From: Micromonospora coxensis
Lineage (GTDB): Bacteria > Actinomycetota > Actinomycetes > Mycobacteriales > Micromonosporaceae
Length of the DNA stretch: 64,000 bases
Direction of reading: 5' to 3'
NCBI RefSeq assembly: GCF_900090295.1
Contig: NZ_LT607753.1
Span: 1,674,001-1,738,000, forward strand
Shown: positions 51,309 through 59,468 of the stretch, in pieces
Numbering within the stretch: the first letter of the stretch is position 1
Layout: each line of letters begins with the position of its first letter
Translations under genes and position numbers: made by a program
Notes under the pieces: model-generated
Seen by the model: the letters and a program-made list of their open reading frames with translations, nothing else
What the model was told of the DNA's origin: nothing
Databases searched by the model: none

Positions 51309-51883
51309 GGTTGGTGCGGTGGACGCCGGACGATCTGGTCCGGCGGCTCGACGACGTGGTCGCCGTCTACGGGGAGGCGATGAACTACCGCGCCGACCTG
51401 CTGGAGGCCCGCCGCGGCTACATCGCCACCCACGTGCGCCGGCCCGGCTTCCGCGCCGTCGCCAGCCTCACCACCGAGGGCCACCTGGCCGGCTTCGGGT
51501 ACGGCTACCGGGGCGCGTCCGGGCAGTGGTGGCACGACCAGGTGCACCGGGCGCTGGACCCGCAGGCCCGCCGGCGGTGGCTGACCGACTGCTTCGAGGT
51601 GGTCGAGCTGCACGTCCGGCCACCGGCGCAGGGGCACGGGGTGGGCACCCGGCAGCTCACCGCCCTGCTCACCCTCGCCGAGGGGAGCACCACCCTGCTC
51701 TCCACCCCGGAGGCCGACGAGCGGACGTCGCGGGCCTGGCGGCTGTACCGCCGGTTCGGCTTCGTCGACGTGCTGCGGCACTTCCACTTCCCCGGTGACG
51801 AGCGCCCGTTCGGCGTGCTCGGCCGGGACCTGCCGCTGCCGACCCGCGACACGACCGCCACGCCCGGCCCGGCCACGTCGTGA
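51305..51883 (+). CDS. GNAT-family N-acetyltransferase
   Basis: 192 residues with the GNAT core: LHVRPPAQGHGVGTRQLTALL carrying the acetyl-CoA pyrophosphate loop (QGHGVGT, about 111-117) and a late AWRLYRRFGFVDV segment. ATG at 51305 overlaps the CrtA-like stop and its own stop overlaps cruF as GTGA. Acceptor unknown; its position inside the carotenoid operon suggests either glycoside acylation or an unrelated passenger. Confidence 0.82.
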   Translation: MRLVRWTPDDLVRRLDDVVAVYGEAMNYRADLLEARRGYIATHVRRPGFRAVASLTTEGHLAGFGYGYRGASGQWWHDQVHRALDPQARRRWLTDCFEVVELHVRPPAQGHGVGTRQLTALLTLAEGSTTLLSTPEADERTSRAWRLYRRFGFVDVLRHFHFPGDERPFGVLGRDLPLPTRDTTATPGPATS

Positions 51884-52815
51884 TCGCGCGGCGCGTCCCC
51901 TGGGTGCTGCTGGCCGTCCTCGTCCTGGCCCAGATCTGCTACCCGCTCACCACCGGTACCACCCGGGCCCGGCTGACCGTCGCCACGGTCGTCCTCGGCT
52001 ACCTGCTCTCGGTGGGCCACGCGCTGCTCAGCCGGGGCCCGCGTACGGCGGCGGCGCTGGTCGCGGTGGCCACCGGCGGGGGTTTCGCCATCGAGGCGCT
52101 CGGCGTGGCCACCGGCTTCCCGTTCGGCAGCTACGACTACTCCGGCGAGCTGGGCCCGAAGCTGGCCGGGGTGCCGCTGATCATCCCGCTGGCCTGGACC
52201 TGGATGGCCTGGCCGGCCTGGCTGGCCGCCGTCCGCCTGACCACCCCCCGCACCGTGACCACCACCGGCGACACCACGACCCCCGGCACCGTCAACGCCG
52301 GCACCACCACCGGTGACACCAGGACCGGCGACACCCGGACCGGTGACCGGCCGGTATGGGCGCGGCACGCCGGGCGGATCGCGCTGGCCACCGTCGGGCT
52401 GGCCGCCTGGGACCTCTTCCTCGACCCGCAGATGGTGGCCGAGGGCTACTGGATCTGGCGCGACGCCACCCCGGCGCTGCCCGGGCTGCCCGGCATCCCG
52501 GTCAGCAACTACCTGGGCTGGCTGCTCTTCGCGGTGCTGCTGATGAGCGCGCTGCGTCCCCTCGCCGGGCCGGCGGTGGCGGTCACCGACGGCCGCGACG
52601 ACCCGATGCTCGCGCTCTACCTCTGGACGTACTTCTCCAGCGTGCTGGCGCACGCGGTCTTCCTCGCCCTGCCCGCCTCGGCGCTCTGGGGCGCGGCCGG
52701 CATGGCGGTGACCGCGGTGCCGCTGACGGTGACGCTGCTGCGGGCCCGCCGCGACCGTGCCGATCGACCGGAGGCCGGCCGGGCGCGGCGGCCGGGCGTC
52801 GACGCGACGGCATGA
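51880..52815 (+). CDS. cruF: Carotenoid 1',2'-hydratase CruF-like membrane protein
   Basis: 311-residue polytopic protein of the DUF422/CruF family, which hydrates the psi end of carotenoids. Landmarks: GFAIEALGVATGFPFGSYDYS, PLIIPLAWTWMAWPAWLAA, WDLFLDPQMVAEGYWIW, ISNYLGW-type VSNYLGWLLFA. A Thr/Gly/Asp repeat of about 40 residues is inserted between helices at residues 125-163. GTG start overlaps the GNAT stop. In Salinispora a cruF homologue is used in sioxanthin synthesis. Confidence 0.88.
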   Translation: MIARRVPWVLLAVLVLAQICYPLTTGTTRARLTVATVVLGYLLSVGHALLSRGPRTAAALVAVATGGGFAIEALGVATGFPFGSYDYSGELGPKLAGVPLIIPLAWTWMAWPAWLAAVRLTTPRTVTTTGDTTTPGTVNAGTTTGDTRTGDTRTGDRPVWARHAGRIALATVGLAAWDLFLDPQMVAEGYWIWRDATPALPGLPGIPVSNYLGWLLFAVLLMSALRPLAGPAVAVTDGRDDPMLALYLWTYFSSVLAHAVFLALPASALWGAAGMAVTAVPLTVTLLRARRDRADRPEAGRARRPGVDATA

Positions 52816-53939
52816 CCGTCCTGCTCGCGCTGCTGCTCGCGGTCGCCGCGCTGACCGCGCACACGGCGCTCAACGCCGGCCGGTGGCTGCGCCGCCCGCC
52901 CGACGGGCCGGTGGAGGTGGCCGAGGCGGTGGCGGTGCTGCTGCCGCTGCGCGACGAGGCCGAGCGGGTGACCCCCTGCCTGCGGTCGCTGCTCGCCCAG
53001 CGGGGCGTACCCGGGCTGCGGATCGTGGTGCTCGACGACGGCTCGACCGACGGCACCGCCGACGTGGTCCGCGCGGTGGCCGGCGACGATCCCCGGGTCA
53101 CCCTGCTCACCGGCGGCGCCCCGCCGCCGGGCTGGCTGGGCAAGCCGCACGCCTGCCACCAGCTCGCCACCCGCGCCGACCCGGCCGCCACGGTGCTGGC
53201 CTTCGTCGACGCGGACGTGGTGCTCACCCCGTACGCCGTGGCGGCGGCGGTGACCGAACTGCGCGCCGCCGGGGCGGCGCTGCTGTCGCCGTACCCCCGG
53301 ATCGTGGTGCGGACGGCGGCCGACCGGCTGGTGCAGCCGTTGTTGCAGTGGTTGTGGCTGACCTTCCTGCCGCTGCGCGCGATGGAGCGCTCGCCACGGC
53401 CGTCGCTGGCGGCGGCCGGCGGGCAGTTCCTGCTGGTGGACCGGGCCGGCTACGCCGCGGCCGGCGGGCACGCCGCGGTCGCCGACAAGGTGCTGGAGGA
53501 CATCGAGCTGGCCCGCGCGGTGAAGCGGTCCGGCGGGCGGATCGCCCTGGCCGACGGCTCCCGGTTGGCCTCCTGCCGGATGTACGAGACCTGGCCGCAG
53601 CTGCGCGACGGCTACACCAAGTCGCTGTGGGCCTCGTTCGGCCATCCGAGCGCGGCGGCGACCGTGGTGGCCCTGCTGCTCCTGCTCTACACCGCGCCCC
53701 CGCTGCTGGCCGTGGCGGCGCTGGCGGCGGGCGCACCGGGGCCGGCCGCGCTCGCGGGCGCCGCCTACGCCCTGGGGGTCGCCGGGCGGACGCTCAGCGC
53801 CCGTGCCACCGGCGGGCGGGCCTGGCCCGACGCGCTGGCACACCCCGTGTCGGTCGTGGTCCTCGGTTGGCTGACCCTGCGGTCGTACCATCTGCGGAAG
53901 CGGCGACGCCTGTCCTGGCGCGGCCGCCCGGTCAGCTAG
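52812..53939 (+). CDS. Family 2 glycosyltransferase, probable carotenoid glycosyltransferase (CruC-like)
   Basis: 375 residues. GT2 fold with LLPLRDEAERV, VVLDDGSTDGTADV and the DxD motif in FVDADVVL, DIELARAVKRSG later, N-terminal signal-anchor and two to three C-terminal helices. Coupled to cruF by ATGA and followed by crtD 11 bases later. Expected to glucosylate the 1' hydroxyl made by CruF. Sugar specificity is inferred from the sioxanthin precedent. Confidence 0.85.
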   Translation: MTVLLALLLAVAALTAHTALNAGRWLRRPPDGPVEVAEAVAVLLPLRDEAERVTPCLRSLLAQRGVPGLRIVVLDDGSTDGTADVVRAVAGDDPRVTLLTGGAPPPGWLGKPHACHQLATRADPAATVLAFVDADVVLTPYAVAAAVTELRAAGAALLSPYPRIVVRTAADRLVQPLLQWLWLTFLPLRAMERSPRPSLAAAGGQFLLVDRAGYAAAGGHAAVADKVLEDIELARAVKRSGGRIALADGSRLASCRMYETWPQLRDGYTKSLWASFGHPSAAATVVALLLLLYTAPPLLAVAALAAGAPGPAALAGAAYALGVAGRTLSARATGGRAWPDALAHPVSVVVLGWLTLRSYHLRKRRRLSWRGRPVS

Positions 53940-53950
53940 GAGGGCACGGC

Positions 53951-55438
53951 ATGGCGCGGATCGTGGTCATCGGCGCCGGAGTCGGCGGGCTGGCCACCGC
54001 CGCCCGGCTGGCCGTCACCGGGCATCAGGTCACCGTCCTGGAACGGGCCGACACCGTCGGCGGCAAGCTCGGCCGGTACAGCCACGACACCCCGCAGGGG
54101 TCGTTCCACTTCGACACCGGGCCAAGCCTGTTCACCCTGCCCCAGGTCTTCCACGACCTGTTCGAGGCGACCGGGGCGAAGCTCGACGAGTACCTCGACC
54201 TGGTGCCGCTGGACCCGATCGTGCGGCACGTCTTCCCCGGTGGCGGGCCCACCCTGGACTCCTGCGCCGACCCGGTCGAGTTCGCCGCCCGGATCGGCGC
54301 GGCCCTCGGCGACCGGGCCGTCGCCGACTGGGAGGGGCTGTGGCGGCGGGCCGCGCGGGTCTGGGCGGCGTCGCACCGGGACATCCTCGGCCGGGCCATC
54401 GACTCCCCCCGCGACCTGGCCGCGCTGGCCTGGCGGCTGGGCGACCTGGCCGCGATCGGCCCGGGCCGCTCCCTGCGCGGGCTGGGCCGCCGGCACCTGT
54501 CCGACCCCCGGCTGCGGATGCTGCTCGACCGGTACGCCACGTACACCGGCGCGGACCCGCGCCGCGCGCCGGCCGCGCTGGTCGCCGTCCCCTACGCCGA
54601 GCTGACGTACGGCGGCTGGTACCTGCGCGGCGGGCTGGGCACCCTGGCCGACGCGCTGCTGTCGCGCTGCCTGGACCTGGGCGTGGTGGTGCAGACCGGG
54701 GCCACGGTCACCCGGATCGACGCCGCGGGTGGGCGGGTGCACGGGGTACGCCTGGCCGGCGTCGCCGCGCCCGTCCCCGCCGACGTGGTGGTGGCCAACG
54801 TCGACGCGCTCACCGTCTACCGGGACCTGCTGCCGCACCCGCGCCGGCTGGCCGGGCTCACCGACCGCAGCCTCGCCGGCTTCGTGCTGCTGCTCGGGGT
54901 ACGCGGCGACTCCGGCCTGGCCCACCACAACGTCTTCTTCCCCCGCGACTACGACGCCGAGTTCGACGCGGTCTTCGGCCACCCGGGGCGGGGGGTGCGG
55001 GCCCGGCCGGCGGCCGACCCGACCGTCTTCGTCACCGTCGCCGACGACCCGATGGTCCGTCCGGACGGGCACGAGGCGTGGTTCGTGCTGGTCAACGCCG
55101 CCCGGCACGGCACCGCCACCGGCGCGGTGGACTGGCGGCGGCCGGGGCTGGCCGAGGCGTACGCGGACCGGATCCTGGACGTGCTCGCCGAGCGGGGCGT
55201 GGACGTGCGCGACCGGCTGCTGTTCCGCGAGATCCGTACCCCGGCCGACCTGGACGCCGCGACCGGCGCGCCGGGCGGGACGATCTACGGCACGGCCGGC
55301 GGGCTGCTCCGCCCGGCCAACCGGGGTCCGGCGGCCGGGCTGTGGCTGGTCGGCGGCTCCAGCCACCCGGGCGGCGGCCTGCCGATGGTCACCCTGTCGG
55401 CGCAGATCGTCGCCGACCAGATCGGCCCCGCCTGGTAA
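53951..55438 (+). CDS. crtD: Carotenoid 3',4'-desaturase (CrtD/CrtI family)
   Basis: 495-residue FAD-dependent amine-oxidase-type desaturase. N-terminal dinucleotide fold IGAGVGGLATAARLA with VLERADTVGGKLG, DTGPSLFTLP, and the C-terminal FAD segment LWLVGGSSHPGGGLPMV. ATG at 53951 behind AGGAGGG. Position after CruF and the GT favours a CrtD-type psi-end 3',4'-desaturase over phytoene desaturase CrtI. Last gene of the operon; followed by a 22-base perfect hairpin. Confidence 0.88.
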   Translation: MARIVVIGAGVGGLATAARLAVTGHQVTVLERADTVGGKLGRYSHDTPQGSFHFDTGPSLFTLPQVFHDLFEATGAKLDEYLDLVPLDPIVRHVFPGGGPTLDSCADPVEFAARIGAALGDRAVADWEGLWRRAARVWAASHRDILGRAIDSPRDLAALAWRLGDLAAIGPGRSLRGLGRRHLSDPRLRMLLDRYATYTGADPRRAPAALVAVPYAELTYGGWYLRGGLGTLADALLSRCLDLGVVVQTGATVTRIDAAGGRVHGVRLAGVAAPVPADVVVANVDALTVYRDLLPHPRRLAGLTDRSLAGFVLLLGVRGDSGLAHHNVFFPRDYDAEFDAVFGHPGRGVRARPAADPTVFVTVADDPMVRPDGHEAWFVLVNAARHGTATGAVDWRRPGLAEAYADRILDVLAERGVDVRDRLLFREIRTPADLDAATGAPGGTIYGTAGGLLRPANRGPAAGLWLVGGSSHPGGGLPMVTLSAQIVADQIGPAW

Positions 55439-55482
55439 CCCCACCCACCCACCCGGCCGCCGCCCGGGGGGTCGACGCGCGG

Positions 55483-55534
55483 TTTGCGGCGTGTCGCGGT
55501 GTCCGGCGACGAGGACACCGCGACACGCCGCAAA
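55483..55534. terminator. Bidirectional terminator between crtD and the CDP-alcohol gene
   Basis: Perfect 22-base stem (55483-55504 with 55513-55534) with an 8-base loop GGCGACGA; outer arms TTTGCGG/CCGCAAA. Because the arms end in AAA/TTT, each strand has a short T-run, suiting both converging transcripts. Confidence 0.8.
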
Positions 55535-55555
55535 CGGCGTCGATCATGAGGACGG

Positions 55556-56263
55556 TCAGCCGGCGTCGATCAGCGCCCGGCGGACGGTGGACAGGAGCTG
55601 CCCGAGGCCGAAGCCGGCCAGCAGCACCCAGACGGCGGTGGCCATGGTGATGGTGCCGGCGGCCAGGTCCAGGTCGATCATGCCGGTCAGCCCGGCCAGC
55701 AGCAGCCCGACCAGGGCCACGCAGACCCGGGTGGGGCGCTCCCCCACGGTCACCACGCCGATCTCGCGCATTCCGGCGGCGATGGCCCGGGCCCGCAGGT
55801 ACTCGTGCAGCCAGGAGAGCGCGCCGCCGGCCACCACCAGCGCCCCCGGCGCCCCGACCAGCCAGAACGCCACCAGCCAGGCGACCTCACCGAGCCGGTC
55901 GGCGATCGAGTCGTAGACGTAGCCGAGCCGGGTGGTGCGGCCGGTGGCCACCGCCACCGCCCCGTCGACGCTGTCGGCCACGGAGGCCAGCAGCACGAAC
56001 AGGGCGCCCACGATCGGACCGTCCACCCCCCGTACGGCGAACAGCGGCACGCAGAAGCAGAGCAGCACCCCGGCCACCGTGACGGCGGTCGGGGTGACCT
56101 TGAGCCGGCCCAGGATGTACCCGACGTGGTACGCGAAGCGCAGCCACGCCCGCACCACCGGGGCGGCGGCCCGCGGGTCGAAGCCACCGTGCAGACGCGC
56201 CCAGGCGGTCGCGTAGTCGTCCCACTTCAGCTGCTGTGTGCCCACCATCTCCTCAACCGTCAC
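55556..56263 (-). CDS. CDP-alcohol phosphatidyltransferase family protein
   Basis: 235-residue membrane protein with about five to six helices that transfers a phospho-alcohol from a CDP donor. The family motif is DSVDGAVAV followed by G-YVY-D-SIA-D: the four Asp are kept but the Arg of the usual DGxxAR is Val. GTG at 56263 begins MTVEEMVGTQQ; an ATG at 56248 is possible. 31 bases after metF on the same strand. Substrate (inositol, glycerol or other) cannot be told. Confidence 0.85.
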   Translation of the reverse strand: MTVEEMVGTQQLKWDDYATAWARLHGGFDPRAAAPVVRAWLRFAYHVGYILGRLKVTPTAVTVAGVLLCFCVPLFAVRGVDGPIVGALFVLLASVADSVDGAVAVATGRTTRLGYVYDSIADRLGEVAWLVAFWLVGAPGALVVAGGALSWLHEYLRARAIAAGMREIGVVTVGERPTRVCVALVGLLLAGLTGMIDLDLAAGTITMATAVWVLLAGFGLGQLLSTVRRALIDAG

Positions 56264-56293
56264 GGCGCGGTTCTGGTGTCGGGGTCGGGGCGT

Positions 56294-57211
56294 TCACACC
56301 CGGGCGCCGGCCTGGATGCTGCGCCACACCTCCCGGGTCGCGGTGGACCGGTTGAGGGTGATGAAGTGGATGCCCGGCACGCCCTCGTCGAGCAGCTTGG
56401 CGCACATCTCGCTGGCCTGCTCGATGCCGAGCCGGCGGACCGCCTCCGGGTCGTGGGCGACCCGGGCGAACCGCTCCGCCAGGGCGGGCGGGAACGGCGC
56501 GCCGGAGAGCTGCACCGACCGCTCGATGGTGCCCATCTGGGTGACCGGCATCACCCCGGCCAGGATCGGGGTGTCGCAGCCGGCGGCGGCGACCCGGTCC
56601 CGCAGCCGCAGGTAGTCGTCGGCGTCGAAGAACATCTGGGTGACCGCGAACTCCGCGCCGGCCCGGCACTTGCGGACGAAGTGCGCGGTGTCGCTGGCGA
56701 TGTCGGGCGAGCGCGGGTGCTTGTAGGGGAAGGCGGCCACCCCGACGCTGAAGTCGCCGGAGTCGCGGACCAGCCGCACCAGCTCCTCGGCGTACAGCAC
56801 GCCCTCGGGGTGGCGGACCCACTCGCCGCCCGGGTCGCCCGGCGGGTCACCCCGCACGGCGAGCACGTTGCGCACCCCGACGCCGGCCAGCCGGCCGATG
56901 ACGTGGCGCAGCTCGGCGACGGAGTGGTTGACCGCGGTCAGGTGCGCCATCGGCAGCAGCGTGGTCTCGGTGGCGATCCGCTCGGTCACCGCGACGGTGG
57001 TGTCCCGGGTCGACCCGCCGGCGCCGTAGGTGATTGAGACGAACGAGGGTCGCAGCGACTCCAGCTCGCGGATGGCCTGCCAGAGCAGGCGCTCCCCCTC
57101 GGGTGTCTTCGGGGGGAAGAACTCGAACGAGAAGGTCGGCTGGCGGTCACGGATCAGCTCCCCGATCGCCGGCTGCGGATTGGGGAGGACGGAGGGAAGA
57201 CCGAGCGCCAC
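56294..57211 (-). CDS. metF: 5,10-methylenetetrahydrofolate reductase
   Basis: FAD-dependent TIM-barrel enzyme supplying methyl-tetrahydrofolate for methionine synthesis. 305 residues: FSFEFFPPKTPEGE (about 27-40), SITYGAGGSTRD, HLTAVNHS, LAVRGDPPGDP, QMFFDADDY, GVMPVTQM and HFITLNRS. GTG start at 57211 with no ribosome site but a TAGAGT -10 six bases upstream. Full length. Confidence 0.96.
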   Translation of the reverse strand: MALGLPSVLPNPQPAIGELIRDRQPTFSFEFFPPKTPEGERLLWQAIRELESLRPSFVSITYGAGGSTRDTTVAVTERIATETTLLPMAHLTAVNHSVAELRHVIGRLAGVGVRNVLAVRGDPPGDPGGEWVRHPEGVLYAEELVRLVRDSGDFSVGVAAFPYKHPRSPDIASDTAHFVRKCRAGAEFAVTQMFFDADDYLRLRDRVAAAGCDTPILAGVMPVTQMGTIERSVQLSGAPFPPALAERFARVAHDPEAVRRLGIEQASEMCAKLLDEGVPGIHFITLNRSTATREVWRSIQAGARV

Positions 57212-57217
57212 GCCCCG

Positions 57218-57223
57218 ACTCTA
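57218..57223 (-). promoter_or_regulatory. -10 element for leaderless metF
   Basis: TAGAGT on the minus strand ends six bases before the metF GTG; no Shine-Dalgarno sequence is present. Confidence 0.5.
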
Positions 57224-57229
57224 GCGGGC

Positions 57230-57277
57230 GACGGCGGCCGTACCCATGACCTTCCCATCGGGGTATCGACCGCCGTC
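57230..57277 (-). terminator. Imperfect hairpin after the small-gene cassette
   Basis: GACGGCGG (57230-57237) can pair with CCGCCGTC (57270-57277), with inner TACCC/GGGTA. It lies just beyond the stop of the last cassette gene and before metF, so it may terminate the cassette. Weak evidence. Confidence 0.4.
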
Positions 57278-57278
57278 G

Positions 57279-57542
57279 TCAGTGCCGGCGTCGGCGGGCC
57301 GGCACCGCCGGGGTCCGGGGGCGTCCGCGCCGCGCGGTGTCCGCTTTCCGCAACCCTGCCCGCTGTACGTAGATCGAGCGCCGGGCCACCGCCTGGTCCC
57401 GGTCGTCGAGCTGGTACCCGTCGAGCCAGACCCATCCCGCGTACGTGGGCAGGTCGAGCACCCGGATCACCCGGAACCTGATCGGGCGGACGAACTGCAC
57501 GCTGGCCGCCCGGGTCACCAGCAGCAGGTCACCGGCGCGCAT
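57279..57542 (-). CDS. Small conserved-looking protein, cassette gene 4 (87 residues)
   Basis: Beta-rich N-terminal half (RAGDLLLVTRAASVQFVRPI, LDGYQLD) reminiscent of a small SH3-like or barrel domain, then a basic Arg-rich tail (about 66-87). ATG at 57542 lies inside the previous gene (overlap of 14 bases). No family recognised. Last of four coupled small genes. Confidence 0.7.
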   Translation of the reverse strand: MRAGDLLLVTRAASVQFVRPIRFRVIRVLDLPTYAGWVWLDGYQLDDRDQAVARRSIYVQRAGLRKADTARRGRPRTPAVPARRRRH

Positions 57543-57702
57543 CGCGGCGGTCCCGCCACGCCCGCAGGGTCTCCCCCGCCGCCGCCAGCCGGGGGCACGT
57601 GCCGTCCGGCCGGCACCGGGAGCAGACGTTCCGGTGGTGGAAGTCGATCACGTAGCCGGCCATGAGCACCGCGAACGGCGGCTCGACGCGCCCCTCACGC
57701 AT
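57529..57702 (-). CDS. Small Cys-cluster protein, cassette gene 3 (57 residues)
   Basis: Short gene: ATG at 57702, TGA at 57531-57529. The product contains MAGYVIDFHHRNVCSRCRP with a C-x-x-C followed by a third Cys (CRPDGTCPRL) and two adjacent His, compatible with a small metal-binding knuckle. It overlaps both neighbours (8 bases with gene 2, 14 with gene 4), strong evidence that it is translated. Function unknown. Confidence 0.7.
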   Translation of the reverse strand: MREGRVEPPFAVLMAGYVIDFHHRNVCSRCRPDGTCPRLAAAGETLRAWRDRRDARR

Positions 57703-57949
57703 GGCCGGTGCTCCGCAGGACGGCGAGGCAGTCGGCCTCGGTCAGCGGGGTGAACCAGAGGAACCGGCGCAGCACCCGCTCCGGCGGCTCGGCCAGGTCG
57801 CGGATCGCGTCGACGGCCTGGGTGGTCAGCACCACCACCGCCAGCGGCTGCTGCGCCGGGCGCAGCCGCCGACGGTACGCGGGGCACGGCCACGGCTCGG
57901 CGCAGCCCCGGCACGCCCAGCTCGGCCGACGGGGCAGGTGTCCGCTCAC
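57695..57949 (-). CDS. Small Cys-cluster protein, cassette gene 2 (84 residues)
   Basis: Starts VSGHLPRRPSWACRGCAEP; the C-x-x-C-x5-C pattern (ACRGC, PWPCP) near residues 12-21 resembles a metal-binding site. The remainder is helical, with a hydrophobic LAVVVLTTQAVDAI and an ending EADCLAVLRSTGHA. The GTG at 57949 overlaps the gene 1 stop as GTGA, which decides the start over a GTG at 57985. Function unknown. Confidence 0.75.
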   Translation of the reverse strand: MSGHLPRRPSWACRGCAEPWPCPAYRRRLRPAQQPLAVVVLTTQAVDAIRDLAEPPERVLRRFLWFTPLTEADCLAVLRSTGHA

Positions 57950-58158
57950 CACCGGGAGCCCTTCACCGCGTTGCGGGTACGCCACTGCGCGGCCATGGTC
58001 ATCAACGGCCGGTCCTGCGGGAGAACGGCGGTGGGGGCGTTCCAGGCCGGCTTGTCACCGGCCGGCGGGCGGTACGCGCCGGCCCGGTTGGCGTAGCGCG
58101 GACGCCGCACCACGTCCACGGATCGATCCTTCCTCCGGAACCACTTCCACCGGGCCAC
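57946..58158 (-). CDS. Small basic protein, cassette gene 1 (70 residues)
   Basis: Strongly basic, Trp-rich N-terminus (VARWKWFRRKDRS), then PRYANRAGAYRPPAG and a C-terminus with PLMTMAAQWRTRNAV. GTG at 58158 follows GGAGGT at good spacing. First gene of the four-gene minus-strand cassette, divergent from an HTH regulator with a shared 181-base control region. No homology recognised. Confidence 0.7.
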   Translation of the reverse strand: MARWKWFRRKDRSVDVVRRPRYANRAGAYRPPAGDKPAWNAPTAVLPQDRPLMTMAAQWRTRNAVKGSRW

Positions 58159-58236
58159 CACGGCACCTCCTGATCGACGGACGACTGTCTGCCAGCCACG
58201 ATCCGGAGTGGTGGGCACTCGCTGCAACACTCCACG

Positions 58237-58323
58237 TGAGACATTCATGGGGAGAGACGCATCTTTCGAGTCGTGATGCGCGAGCCGTCTCACGGCACGT
58301 CGGATGACGTGTCGGCATGAGAC
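58237..58323. promoter_or_regulatory. TGAGAC dyads between the small-gene cassette and the HTH gene
   Basis: An imperfect palindrome GTCTCA(58287-58292)...ACGTC-GGAT-GACGT...TGAGAC(58318-58323) lies just upstream of the HTH start, and another TGAGAC is at 58237-58242, nearer the cassette. Repeated half-sites in a divergent gap suggest the HTH protein controls both directions. Inference from pattern. Confidence 0.5.
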
Positions 58324-58339
58324 AGAGAGGATGGTGGCC

Positions 58340-59206
58340 GTGACGGAAATCGGCTCGACCGTGCCGAGGCGGGAACTCGGCCGGTTGCTGCGGCAGACCA
58401 GGGAGCAGGCGGGGATCGGGCTGGAGGCCGCAGCCGCTGATCTTGAGTGGTCCCGCGCCAAGATGTACCGCATCGAGGCCGGACAGACCCCGGTGCGCGC
58501 GCTGGACGTGGACCAGATGTGCCGGCTCTACCAGGCCGCCCCGGAGCTGACCGAAGTCCTGGTCAGCCTCGCCAAGGAGTCGAAGAGCAAGGGCTGGTAC
58601 CACGCCTACGGGGAGGTCATCCCCCGCTGGTTCCAGTTGTACGTCGGCCTGGAATCTGCCGCCAGCCGCATCCGCACCTACGAACACGCCCTGGTGCCCG
58701 GATTGCTCCAGACACCGGAATACGCCACCGAGATCGCCCGGCACAGACCAGGGGCCACCGACGATGACATTGCTAAGCTCGTCGATCTCCGAGTGGAACG
58801 TCAGCGAGTGCTCAGCAGGAAACGTCCTGTGCCTCCCGTCTTCGAGGCGATTCTCGATGAAGCACTGCTGCACAAGCGGGTGCCGGCCATGACGGGACAG
58901 ATCGACAAGCTTCTTGCGGCGAGTGGGGAGCCCAACATCACCCTCCGTGTGCTCCCCCTGGCTACCGAGCTAAGCCGGGCATGTGTGGCGGGAAGCTTCG
59001 TCATTCTCGATTTCCCCACCAAGGGGGCACGATCCGCTGAACCGACGACGGTCTACAAAGAAGGGCTCTCCGGAGCCCTCTACCTTGACCGCGTCGAAGA
59101 GGTCCGGGAATACGCCCAGGAATGGGGCAAGCTCGCTGCCCGAGCCTTGGGCGTGGAGGAATCGCGCGAACTCATGCGAGAGATCAGGGAGAGGCGACAT
59201 GGCTGA
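58340..59206 (+). CDS. XRE-family HTH regulator with DUF5753 domain
   Basis: 288 residues: HTH domain at about 12-65 (LGRLLRQTREQAGIGLEAAA, WSRAKMYRIEAGQTPV) and the DUF5753 domain typical of actinobacterial WhiJ-like regulators (YEHALVPGLLQTPEYA near 115-130, VFEAILDEALLH). GTG at 58340 chosen because GAGAGG lies nine bases upstream; ATG 58331 would sit on top of that site. Overlaps a DUF397 gene by 8 bases, the classic pair. These pairs affect development and antibiotic production in streptomycetes; targets here are unknown. Confidence 0.92.
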   Translation: MTEIGSTVPRRELGRLLRQTREQAGIGLEAAAADLEWSRAKMYRIEAGQTPVRALDVDQMCRLYQAAPELTEVLVSLAKESKSKGWYHAYGEVIPRWFQLYVGLESAASRIRTYEHALVPGLLQTPEYATEIARHRPGATDDDIAKLVDLRVERQRVLSRKRPVPPVFEAILDEALLHKRVPAMTGQIDKLLAASGEPNITLRVLPLATELSRACVAGSFVILDFPTKGARSAEPTTVYKEGLSGALYLDRVEEVREYAQEWGKLAARALGVEESRELMREIRERRHG

Positions 59207-59405
59207 GCTGAGCGGTGCAAGATGGCGCAAGAGCAGTCGCAGCAGTGATCAGGGCAACTGCGTCGAGGTGGCGGACAACCTGCCCGGTGTGGTGGGGGTC
59301 CGGGACAGCAAGGACGCCACCGGTCCGGCACTCGTCTTCACGCACGAACAGTGGCGCGCCTTCACCCGGGCCGTCCGGGCCGACGCCCTCCACCCGGCGC
59401 CCTGA
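59199..59405 (+). CDS. DUF397 protein
   Basis: 68 residues with the hallmark WRKSSRSSDQGNCVEVAD and VRDSKDATGPALVF, then WRAFTRAVRA. ATG at 59199 lies inside the HTH gene. DUF397 proteins partner XRE/DUF5753 regulators encoded upstream and may modulate their DNA binding. Confidence 0.93.
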   Translation: MAELSGARWRKSSRSSDQGNCVEVADNLPGVVGVRDSKDATGPALVFTHEQWRAFTRAVRADALHPAP

Positions 59406-59468
59406 CCCACCCGGGAGAGCGCCCGACATGTCGGATCGCAGCGCGGACACGGGCGGTGGCCCACCGCC

